From NCBI GenBank assembly GCA_947452965.1, contig CANGEW010000003.1, positions 62,001 through 126,000 of the forward strand: DNA of 64,000 nucleotides. The letters run 5' to 3'. Below the pieces are notes generated by a model that made no database searches, was not told the DNA's origin, and worked only from the letters and a program-made list of their open reading frames with translations. A program made the position numbers and the translations under genes. Below, piece after piece: positions 26,710 through 34,143 of this stretch. Source of the DNA: Chitinophagaceae bacterium (lineage in GTDB: Bacteria > Bacteroidota > Bacteroidia > Chitinophagales > Chitinophagaceae). Positions within the stretch are counted from its first letter, which is position 1; each line of letters opens with the position of its first letter.

Positions 26710-27075
26710 TCTATCAGCCGATTATCGCTCCAAGTAGTTGGAGAGGAAAGTCCGGACAGCAAAGGGCAACATACCGGTTAAGCGCCGGCTCCTCTTTTAG
26801 AGGACGAGAAAGTGCCACAGAAAATAACTGTCTCGAGCAATCGGGATGAGGGTGAAAATGTGAGGTAAGAGCTCACGGTAGTGATTAGTAATAATCATTA
26901 TGGGTAAACCTTATGTGCTGTAATGCCACGTAAATCAGCGTTTGAGAGCGGCCCGCTCAAATCTTCGGATACGCTGAAGGGTAGGCAGCTAGATTGTGTT
27001 AGTAATAACACAGCCAGATAAATGATAATCGCCATTCTTAAAAATGGTTACAGAATCCGGCTTATGGCTGATAGA
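26710..27075 (+). ncRNA. rnpB: RNase P RNA (bacterial type A)
   Basis: The catalytic RNA that trims tRNA 5' leaders. The ends form helix P1: TCTATCAGCC (26710-26719) pairs with GGCTGATAGA (27066-27075). Conserved core blocks appear in order: GAGGAAAGTCCGGAC (about 26742), CACAGAAAATAACTG (about 26816), GTGAGGTAAGAGCTCAC (about 26860), GGGTAGGCAGCTAG (about 26979) and ACAGAATCCGGCTTATGG near the 3' end. The last would form P4 with the first. A T-run follows directly. A TAATTTTA at 26698-26705 may be part of its promoter. The 3' end abuts the stop codon of the convergent Nudix gene. Confidence 0.95.
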
Positions 27076-27079
27076 TTTT

Positions 27080-27538
27080 TTAAATCTTGTTTTTTAGCAA
27101 TTGAACCACTTTCTTGTCAATGGGGAAAGTCATAATGTCTTCTGAAAGATTTTCCCAAGGAATGAATCGGAAAGATTCTATCTGTTGAGTTGATTCGTAT
27201 GTTTTTAATTGTTCTGCGTCAAAATCAAATGGATTTTCTTTAATAGGAACCGTGATCTCTTCTAGTGGTTTAACTAGATAGTAAATGGATATGAGTTGCT
27301 GAGATGCATGAAAGGCACTTGCCTGATAAAAATCTGTTGTATAAAAATGTTGTAAAACTTCAATAGATAAATTCATTTCTTCCTTGAATTCACGGAGAAC
27401 GCAATCAATGGTACCTTCCCCAATTTGTAATCCACCGCCACAAAATTTTGTAAAGTAATTTCCCTTAATGTATTCATCACTTACCAAAATATCTTTGTTG
27501 TCATTGATAAGAATGCCATATACTCGTATATTAAACAT
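27080..27538 (-). CDS. Nudix hydrolase
   Basis: A 152-residue single-domain Nudix protein. The box reads GGLQIGEGTIDCVLREFKEE followed by MNL, matching GX5EX7REUXEE but with Asn in place of the last Gly. The catalytic REFKEE is intact, so it should be active. The substrate is unknown. It overlaps the end of dapF by 8 bases and is the last gene of a three-gene unit (phosphorylase, dapF, Nudix). Its stop codon lies 5 bases from the 3' end of rnpB. Confidence 0.85.
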   Translation of the reverse strand: MFNIRVYGILINDNKDILVSDEYIKGNYFTKFCGGGLQIGEGTIDCVLREFKEEMNLSIEVLQHFYTTDFYQASAFHASQQLISIYYLVKPLEEITVPIKENPFDFDAEQLKTYESTQQIESFRFIPWENLSEDIMTFPIDKKVVQLLKNKI

Positions 27539-28313
27539 CTATTTCGCCTTTAAATACAAAAGTTGCTGGTCCGCACAACCAGATATCTTCAAACTGATTT
27601 TCTGAAATTTTATTAAATTCTACGCTTAGTTTTCCACCGAGTGTTTTCACTTCAACTCTATTAAATCCTCTTTCATTGTGCGCGCTCATTAACGCACAGG
27701 CGGTTACTCCGGTTCCACAACTTAAAGTTTCATCTTCAACACCTCTTTCATACGTCCTTACGTAAATAGAATCCTCGTTAATAGATTCAACGAAGTTTAC
27801 GTTAATCCCTTCCTCAATAAATTCTTTTTCATTTCTAATACTTCTTCCAAGTTCTACTACATTGATAGATTCCATGTCAGATACGTGTTTCACAAAGTGG
27901 GGTGATCCGGTATTTAAAACTGCATGTCCATCGGAAATTTCAACAAATTTCACATCAATCATTTTTAATCTAACAGCATTGTGTATGTCGATTTCGGCTT
28001 CGTGTTTTCCATCTATGGCAATAAAATGATAGGTCATTTTGTGTATACCTTGATCGTATGCAAATTGTATCATACATCTTCCACCATTTCCACACATGGA
28101 ACTTTGATTACCGTCGGCATTGAAATAACGCATTTCAAAATCTGCTTCTTCATTCGTGTTCATCATCATTAATCCATCTGCGCCAATTCCGAATTTTCTA
28201 TTGCATAAATGTGCAATTTGTTTTGTCGATAGTGAATTATACATGCCCGATCGGTTATCGAGTATTATAAAGTCATTGCCTGTTCCTTGATATTTATAAA
28301 ATCTTATGATCAT
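27531..28313 (-). CDS. dapF: Diaminopimelate epimerase
   Basis: It interconverts LL- and meso-diaminopimelate, supplying lysine and peptidoglycan precursors. It is cofactor-free and uses two cysteines as acid and base: Cys74 in MCGNGGR and Cys199 in LSCGTGVTAC. The opening FYKYQGTGNDFIILD is typical, and the length is 260. It overlaps the upstream phosphorylase gene by 4 bases and the downstream Nudix gene by 8, so translation is coupled. Confidence 0.96.
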   Translation of the reverse strand: MIIRFYKYQGTGNDFIILDNRSGMYNSLSTKQIAHLCNRKFGIGADGLMMMNTNEEADFEMRYFNADGNQSSMCGNGGRCMIQFAYDQGIHKMTYHFIAIDGKHEAEIDIHNAVRLKMIDVKFVEISDGHAVLNTGSPHFVKHVSDMESINVVELGRSIRNEKEFIEEGINVNFVESINEDSIYVRTYERGVEDETLSCGTGVTACALMSAHNERGFNRVEVKTLGGKLSVEFNKISENQFEDIWLCGPATFVFKGEIDV

Positions 28314-29191
28314 ATTTTTGCAGCGTCAATAATTCCTAAAACCCTTTTGATTAAATTTTCTACTGCGGCCTGCCCATCTTTACTGAATTCTTTTGTGATT
28401 CTGTTTGCTACAATGGCATTAAGAGAAAGGCAATGATGCCCTAATATTTTACCCATCCCATAAATAGCAGATGTTTCCATTTCGAAATTACTGATACGAT
28501 GATTGCCAAAACTAAATCCTGTTAATTGGTCTATCAAGTTAGGAAAAGCCAAACCCATTCTTAATACACGTCCTTGTGGGCCATAAAAACCTGGACATGT
28601 AACCGTTATCCCTTGATGAAATCCCTCAACAAACTCTTTTAATAGCTTACTACTGGCAGCATTGATATATGGGGTTATCATGCTATTGTTTAATTGTGTG
28701 TGCGTGTTAAATGACTGCAGCATTTGAAGGTCTTCTGTAGTATTTTGCATTTTGTAATAATGCATCAAGTTATCCAAACCTAAGCCGTGGGTGCCTGCTA
28801 CAAAACTATCAACTGGAATTTCTTTTTGTAAAGATCCGCTTGTTCCAATTCTAATGATGTTTAAAGAAGTAATATCCTCTTTCAGTGTTCTTTTTTCTAA
28901 ATCGATGTTCACAAGAGCATCTAATTCATTGATTACAATATCAATATTATCGGGCCCAATGCCTGTACTAACTACACTTATTCTTTTTTTGCCAAGTGTT
29001 CCAGTATGGGTTATAAATTCTCTGTGTTGGTTTTTGTATTGAATAGTATCAAAGTGCTTACTCACTTCTTTTACTCTGTCAGGGTCGCCCACCACAATGA
29101 TATTGTCAGATATTTCTTCAGGTCGGCAATTTAAGTGATAAATAGCCCCTCTGTTATTAATAATGAGCTCTGATGCTTCTATTGATCGCAT
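28310..29191 (-). CDS. Nucleoside phosphorylase (PNP/UDP family)
   Basis: A 293-residue member of the PNP_UDP_1 superfamily, which cleaves nucleosides with phosphate for salvage. Seen are IIVVGDPDRVKEVSKHF near the N-terminus (phosphate loop), RIGTSGSLQ (ribose and phosphate site) and the NFEMETSAIYGMG segment, whose Met-Glu binds the ribose hydroxyls. The GDPDR and FEMET forms are closest to uridine phosphorylases, but the base preference is not certain. It is first in the operon with dapF. Confidence 0.85.
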   Translation of the reverse strand: MRSIEASELIINNRGAIYHLNCRPEEISDNIIVVGDPDRVKEVSKHFDTIQYKNQHREFITHTGTLGKKRISVVSTGIGPDNIDIVINELDALVNIDLEKRTLKEDITSLNIIRIGTSGSLQKEIPVDSFVAGTHGLGLDNLMHYYKMQNTTEDLQMLQSFNTHTQLNNSMITPYINAASSKLLKEFVEGFHQGITVTCPGFYGPQGRVLRMGLAFPNLIDQLTGFSFGNHRISNFEMETSAIYGMGKILGHHCLSLNAIVANRITKEFSKDGQAAVENLIKRVLGIIDAAKI

Positions 29192-29270
29192 GGTTTTTTA
29201 TTTTAAATGAAATTTAGTCTTTTTGAATTTTATATTATCAATAAAAATACCTTATTTTGTGACACTTTTT

Positions 29271-29291
29271 AAAACAATTATTAATTGTTTT
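29271..29291. other. AT-only hairpin upstream of tRNA-Cys
   Basis: AAAACAATTA and its complement TTAATTGTTTT meet with no spacer, followed by a run of T. It lies just 5 bases before the tRNA. It could be a leftover terminator or a processing signal. Confidence 0.3.
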
Positions 29292-29295
29292 TTTT

Positions 29296-29366
29296 GGTCC
29301 TGTGGCCGAGTGGCTAGGCAGAGCTCTGCAAAAGCTTCCACAGCGGTTCGAATCCGCTCGGGACCT
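29296..29366 (+). tRNA. tRNA-Cys (GCA)
   Basis: The cloverleaf is complete. Acceptor GGTCCTG (29296-29302) pairs with CGGGACC (29359-29365). The anticodon loop CTGCAAA sits between GAGCT and AGCTT, giving anticodon GCA. The T arm is AGCGG-TTCGAAT-CCGCT. The discriminator base is T, a known identity element for cysteine. CCA is not encoded and would be added by the CCA enzyme. Confidence 0.96.
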
Positions 29367-29374
29367 CAAATAAA

Positions 29375-29399
29375 GCCCCCAATTAGGGGGCCATTTTTA
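29375..29399 (+). terminator. Rho-independent terminator of tRNA-Cys
   Basis: GCCCCC-AATTA-GGGGGC stem-loop (29375-29391) followed by CATTTTTA, 9 bases after the tRNA. Confidence 0.85.
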
Positions 29400-29403
29400 T
29401 AAC

Positions 29404-29814
29404 ATGTCAACAAGATTTCTCCATATTGTAGGTATTATTTCTAGTCTTGCTATCATTGGGGTTTGTTTTATTCCTTGGACCTTTTACAATAGCATTCATG
29501 AAACCTTTACAGGCTATCATGTAATCAGGTTTACAACAGGCAATTATTATGGTAGAGCGGGTATTGTAATTACCGTATTTTCCTCTTTGATTTTATTACT
29601 GATGTTCATTAATAAGATATGGGCAAAAAGAATCAATCTTTTTTTATCTGCATTATTATTTGCTTATACAATCAGAACGTACATCATCTTCACAAGTGCA
29701 CTATTTGAAGGAGAAGTTGAAAAAAAACCAGGTATCTATTTGATTGTATTTATTTCTGCTGTTATGCTTATTTCAGCCGCTTTTCCGAAAGTGACTATGA
29801 AAAATAGGGATTGA
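29404..29814 (+). CDS. Four-helix membrane protein, unknown function
   Basis: A 136-residue protein with four hydrophobic segments, about residues 8-26, 50-69, 76-98 and 109-128. A short polar loop after the first helix contains HETFTGYHVIRFTTGNYYGRAG. No catalytic motif or signal is seen. It starts right after the tRNA-Cys terminator and ends 14 bases from the convergent glnS stop. The frame is intact and the composition is that of a real membrane protein. I cannot name a family. Confidence 0.7.
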   Translation: MSTRFLHIVGIISSLAIIGVCFIPWTFYNSIHETFTGYHVIRFTTGNYYGRAGIVITVFSSLILLLMFINKIWAKRINLFLSALLFAYTIRTYIIFTSALFEGEVEKKPGIYLIVFISAVMLISAAFPKVTMKNRD

Positions 29815-29828
29815 TAATATCTGTTTCC

Positions 29829-31490
29829 TTATCCTTTTTTTACTTCTTTTACCCACGCATCTTTTAATGTAGCAGTTCTATTGAATATCAACCTGTCTTT
29901 TGTTGAATCTTTATCTAAGCAGAAATATCCTTTTCTTATAAATTGAAATCTGTCATTTAAATCCGCACTAAGCAAAGATTGTTCAATGTATGCGTTTGGA
30001 ATAATTTCTAAAGAGTGAGGGTTGATATAGTCTTTAAAATCACCCTCTTCAGATGAGGGATTTTCTACTCTAAACAAACGGTCATAAAGTCTTACTTCTG
30101 CTGTGGCAGCATGAGCAACACTTACCCAATGAATTGTTCCTTTTACGGAAAGTCCACTATTGTCACTGCCGCTTTTACTTTCGGGGAAATAAGTGCAATA
30201 AACAGCACTAATTTTACCAGCTGCGTCTTTTTCGAATGAATCACAACGAACAATATAGGCACTTTTTAAACGTACCATTGCACCAGGGGCTAATCGAAAC
30301 CATTTTTTAGCAGCCTCTTCCATAAAATCTTCTCTTTCAATCCATAGTTCGTTACTAAAGTGAAGATCTCGGTTGCCCATTGTTTCATCAGGGCCGTTTT
30401 CACTTTGTAATATTTCCGATGTGTTGGCGGGGTAATTGGTAATAATTAATTTGATGGGGTCTAATACTGCCATTACTCTTTTTGCAGTTGTATTAAGGTC
30501 TTCTCTAAGACAAAACTCTAGCAAACTCAAATCAATTAAATTTTCTCTTTTGGCAACCCCAATTTTATCGCAGAAATTTCTGATGCTATTAGGAGTGTAT
30601 CCTTTTCTTCTAAAACCGCTTATAGTTGGCATTCTTGGGTCGTCCCAGCTTGTTACGTGACCTTCATTAACCAATTGCAATAATTTTCGTTTACTCATTA
30701 CAGTGTATGTCATGTTTAAACGTGCAAATTCATATTGATGTGAAGGGTAAATCTCAAGTTTCTCAATAAACCAGTTGTATAATTCACGATGAGGAATGAA
30801 TTCTAACGTACAAATTGAATGGGTGATTTTTTCAATACTATCGCTTTGTCCATGTGCAAAATCATACATAGGGTAAATACACCACTTATTTCCGGTACGG
30901 TGATGATGCGCATGCTTAATTCTATAAATAATGGGGTCACGCATTAGCATATTCGATGAAGTCATATCTATTTTAGCGCGCAATACCTTCTCACCATCTT
31001 TATATTTTCCTTCTTTCATAGCCATAAACAAGGCCATATTTTCTTCCACGGTGCGATTCCGGAATGGACTGTCTTTACCAGATTCAGTAGGAGTCCCTTT
31101 TAGTTGGGCAATTTCTTCTGAACTGCTATCGTCTACGTAAGCAAGTCCTTTTTGTATGAGCTGAACTGCAAATTCAAGCAAGGAATCAAAATAATCAGAA
31201 GCATAGAATTCATTAGACCATTCAAAGCCTAGCCATTTAATATCTTCTTTGATACTGTCTACATATTCAGTGTCTTCTGTAACAGGGTTGGTGTCGTCAA
31301 ATCTTAAATTGGTCGTCCCACCATATTTTTTAGCTAATCCAAAATTAAGACAGATGGATTTTGAATGTCCTATGTGCAAGTATCCATTAGGTTCAGGCGG
31401 GAATCTTGTAATTATAGATTGATGTTTTCCGGCAGCCAAGTCTCCTTCAATGATTTCTTCTATAAAATGTAGACTTTTCTCTTCGCTCAT
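29829..31490 (-). CDS. glnS: Glutamine--tRNA ligase
   Basis: It charges tRNA-Gln directly with glutamine. This class I synthetase shows PPEPNGYLHIGHSKS (HIGH at 38-41), the GlnRS form LRFDDTNP, and the KMSKS loop as VMSKRK, followed by the two C-terminal beta-barrel domains that read the anticodon. ATG 31490 gives 553 residues and matches the family start MSEEKS. A longer frame to 31523 adds 11 residues without support. Having GlnRS means Gln-tRNA need not come from the GatCAB route. Confidence 0.96.
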   Translation of the reverse strand: MSEEKSLHFIEEIIEGDLAAGKHQSIITRFPPEPNGYLHIGHSKSICLNFGLAKKYGGTTNLRFDDTNPVTEDTEYVDSIKEDIKWLGFEWSNEFYASDYFDSLLEFAVQLIQKGLAYVDDSSSEEIAQLKGTPTESGKDSPFRNRTVEENMALFMAMKEGKYKDGEKVLRAKIDMTSSNMLMRDPIIYRIKHAHHHRTGNKWCIYPMYDFAHGQSDSIEKITHSICTLEFIPHRELYNWFIEKLEIYPSHQYEFARLNMTYTVMSKRKLLQLVNEGHVTSWDDPRMPTISGFRRKGYTPNSIRNFCDKIGVAKRENLIDLSLLEFCLREDLNTTAKRVMAVLDPIKLIITNYPANTSEILQSENGPDETMGNRDLHFSNELWIEREDFMEEAAKKWFRLAPGAMVRLKSAYIVRCDSFEKDAAGKISAVYCTYFPESKSGSDNSGLSVKGTIHWVSVAHAATAEVRLYDRLFRVENPSSEEGDFKDYINPHSLEIIPNAYIEQSLLSADLNDRFQFIRKGYFCLDKDSTKDRLIFNRTATLKDAWVKEVKKG

Positions 31491-31528
31491 GTTGTAAATC
31501 TTTTTTGTATAGCAATCGATCAATACTT

Positions 31529-32602
31529 TTAGGCAGTACCCATTTTTTTAAGATGTATGGTATGGGAAATGATTGCATCTCGCATTCTTTTGTATTCAAT
31601 ATATTTAATATCGAACTCCTCACAGGTCTTTTTAATTATTTTACTGATAGCAGGGTAGTGAACATGAGATATTTTAGGAAACAAGTGATGTTCAATTTGA
31701 AAATTCAACCCCCCAACAAGCCAAGAAATCAGCTTGTTTTTGGTGGCAAAATTTGCAGTTGTCTGCACTTGATGAATGGCCCATTCGTTTTCAATGTCAT
31801 TTTGATTAGCAGGCATTGGAAAAGCAGTTTCTTCAACAGTATGCGCTAGTTGAAAAACAATACTCAACACAAATCCCGCGAATAGAGATATAATTAAAAA
31901 ACCAATTAGCCACTTTGTTAAACCGATCATCATAATGGGTAAAACAATCATAATGAAGTAATAAAGAACTTTGGCAAACCAAAAGGCAAAATGATCAAAA
32001 GCTGATAATTTTTTAATAGGAACTATACCAATTTTCTGTTTGAAATATTTTTGATAATCAGTTGCAAAAATCCAAATAATTAAAAGCAGGCTATACAAAA
32101 ACCATACATAAATATGTTGAAATCTATGTACTTTGAATTTTTTTTGCGTAGGACACATTCTTAAAAATGGTTTGATTTCAATATCATCGTCTACTCCATC
32201 AATATTGGTGTAGGTGTGGTGAACAATGTTGTGTTTATTGTTCCACATTAACATACTAGCACCTAAACCGTTTACAGAAAATGCAGCAATTTTATTCCAG
32301 AATTTACTGCCACTAAAGCTGCCATGTCCTCCGTCGTGCATCACATTAAAACCAATAGCAGCGGTTAATCCACCCATTAAGATGCATTCAAAACTGGCTA
32401 TCCAATTATTGGGAGTGAAGAAGATCAAATGAACGTATGCCAGTATATATAAACTCCAAAGGAGAACGGCTTTAAAATATAGAGAGAAGTTGCCAGTAGG
32501 GGCCAACTTATTTTCGGAGAAATAATTTTGTACTCTTTTCTTTAATTCTTGGTGAAAATTTGAGCTTTTGTTATTTCTGAATTTTGGAGTGGTTGTTAAC
32601 AT
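31529..32602 (-). CDS. Membrane fatty acid desaturase
   Basis: A diiron integral-membrane acyl desaturase. Three His boxes are seen: HDGGH (89-93), HNIVHH (124-129) and QIEHH near the C-terminus. The QxxHH form of the last box is typical of front-end (delta-5/6-like) and linoleoyl-CoA desaturases. No fused cytochrome b5 domain is present. There are about four membrane helices. The start at 32602 (357 residues) leaves a 1-base gap to bshB1. A longer frame to 32629 would overlap it. The two genes are likely cotranscribed. Confidence 0.88.
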   Translation of the reverse strand: MLTTTPKFRNNKSSNFHQELKKRVQNYFSENKLAPTGNFSLYFKAVLLWSLYILAYVHLIFFTPNNWIASFECILMGGLTAAIGFNVMHDGGHGSFSGSKFWNKIAAFSVNGLGASMLMWNNKHNIVHHTYTNIDGVDDDIEIKPFLRMCPTQKKFKVHRFQHIYVWFLYSLLLIIWIFATDYQKYFKQKIGIVPIKKLSAFDHFAFWFAKVLYYFIMIVLPIMMIGLTKWLIGFLIISLFAGFVLSIVFQLAHTVEETAFPMPANQNDIENEWAIHQVQTTANFATKNKLISWLVGGLNFQIEHHLFPKISHVHYPAISKIIKKTCEEFDIKYIEYKRMRDAIISHTIHLKKMGTA

Positions 32603-32603
32603 G

Positions 32604-33332
32604 TTATGTATTTTCTTTGATGAAGGCATCCATATTCTTGAAGCCTAATATTTTTTTTGTAATAAAACCTTCTGCATATTTAACACCAATTCTTTTTCCT
32701 AGCAATTGATTCTGATGTAATAAATTGTCTAAAAATTCAGGTTGCGATATATATGTTTCAGGTTCTTGTAATGATGGGTTATGAAATTGGGTTTTATATG
32801 CTCTTATGGAAGCAATTTTTTGTTCAATTACTTCGGTAATGTCAATTAAGAAATCAGGTTCAATGTATCGATCCTGTATATAATGAAAAGTGTAATTTGG
32901 TCGCCATGCCATTTGAGCCGTTCCATTAATGTCAGTTTCCACTTTTGATAAACCAGATAAGAATGCAGCATGAGTAACTAATTCTGCTGCTTTACCATGA
33001 TCAGGATGGCGATCATGGGGGGCATTGCAAACTATGATTTCCGGTTGATATTTTCTAATAGCTTTAATCACCCTTAACTGACTTTCTTTGTCATTCATGA
33101 AAAATCCATCGGGTAGTTGAAGGTTTTCTCGTACATCCAAACCTAGAATTAGTGATGCAGCGGCAGATTCGAGATATCTGGTTTCAACGGTGCCTCTTGT
33201 CCCAAGCTCTCCCTCTGTTAAATCAACAACACCCACTTTTTTTCCATTCTTTTTTTCAGCCAATAGAAGACCCGAACAGCTAAGTTCGATATCATCTGGA
33301 TGGGCACCAAAGGCTAGCAAATCGAGTTTCAT
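32604..33332 (-). CDS. bshB1: Bacillithiol biosynthesis deacetylase BshB1 (PIG-L family)
   Basis: A zinc-dependent LmbE/PIG-L deacetylase that would remove the acetyl group from GlcNAc-malate, the second step of bacillithiol synthesis. The zinc motif AHPDD is at 10-14 and the second metal segment is HDRHPDHGKAAEL. The phrase DLTEGELGTRGT is characteristic of BshB1. bshA and bshC are not in this window. The length of 242 is normal. It is followed directly by the desaturase gene. Confidence 0.9.
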   Translation of the reverse strand: MKLDLLAFGAHPDDIELSCSGLLLAEKKNGKKVGVVDLTEGELGTRGTVETRYLESAAASLILGLDVRENLQLPDGFFMNDKESQLRVIKAIRKYQPEIIVCNAPHDRHPDHGKAAELVTHAAFLSGLSKVETDINGTAQMAWRPNYTFHYIQDRYIEPDFLIDITEVIEQKIASIRAYKTQFHNPSLQEPETYISQPEFLDNLLHQNQLLGKRIGVKYAEGFITKKILGFKNMDAFIKENT

Positions 33333-33418
33333 TGATTGTTTTTTCTAAACTTCCATGCAAGATAGCTCAATTAACCTAGAATTCGGAGTTAAAAAATCAA
33401 CATTTTAGGGATAAAAAA

Positions 33419-34063
33419 TTATAGAGGGGCGGGTTTGGCTATTTCATTGAATCCATATAATTTTTGCACCTCTTTCACTAAACGTTCAATAACCATATCG
33501 TCGTGTTCAGGATCGTATGATTGTTTTAGACTTGTACTAAAAAAGAAAGCCACAGTTTGATATAATCCAGCAGTTAACCCACCTTTGTACTCTTTGATAA
33601 TCTCGTAGCAACTATTGCCTGTTTCTCTGTTAATTAACTTCATCAAGACTTTTCCCTGATAAATAGATAAATTGGTGAGCGGAGTTGTAAATTCTTTTTT
33701 AAGTTCTTTTTCTCTTGAGTTGATGATTTTTTTTCTGACACTTTTATCTTCTACACCAGCTATTTTTTGATTAATTTCATTCAGTACAATACCAGCTTTT
33801 CTGGCATAGGGGTATGTAACATAAACCGCATTTCTTAGTCTGTTGTATCTAGCAGCGGCCTCTCGTTGTGAGGCAGTTAATTTTGAATAAATGTATAAAT
33901 TCAAAAGTGTAGACAAGGGGATAGTATCTCCTTGATAAACAATAGCTTCTATTTTCATCGTGTCTTTGCTTGATTGAGCCACACAGTGAAATGTTGAGCA
34001 GAAACAGAAACTCAACAGTATAAAAATACGTTTCGATATGTGAGTAGAATAAAGCATGAGCAC
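33419..34063 (-). CDS. DUF4294 protein
   Basis: A 214-residue exported protein: N-terminal hydrophobic signal (about 11-28) ending near CVAQS, then a helical domain rich in Lys, Arg and Glu with the DUF4294 phrases YNRLRNAVYVTYPYA and LNEINQKIAG. The family is found mainly in Bacteroidota and has no known function. The start could be ATG 34063 or the in-frame ATG 34057. It stands alone between bshB1 (86 bases) and ccmF (80 bases). Confidence 0.8.
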   Translation of the reverse strand: MLMLYSTHISKRIFILLSFCFCSTFHCVAQSSKDTMKIEAIVYQGDTIPLSTLLNLYIYSKLTASQREAAARYNRLRNAVYVTYPYARKAGIVLNEINQKIAGVEDKSVRKKIINSREKELKKEFTTPLTNLSIYQGKVLMKLINRETGNSCYEIIKEYKGGLTAGLYQTVAFFFSTSLKQSYDPEHDDMVIERLVKEVQKLYGFNEIAKPAPL

Positions 34064-34143
34064 TACTATAAATTTATAAAAAAGATTTATAGTTTGATAT
34101 TCGATTCAATTAAAAGTAACCTATATGTTTTGTTAATTCAGTT

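Noticed and set aside
29829-31523. GlnRS start at 31523
   Set aside because: The extra 11 residues are not family-like, and ATG 31490 gives the conserved N-terminus.
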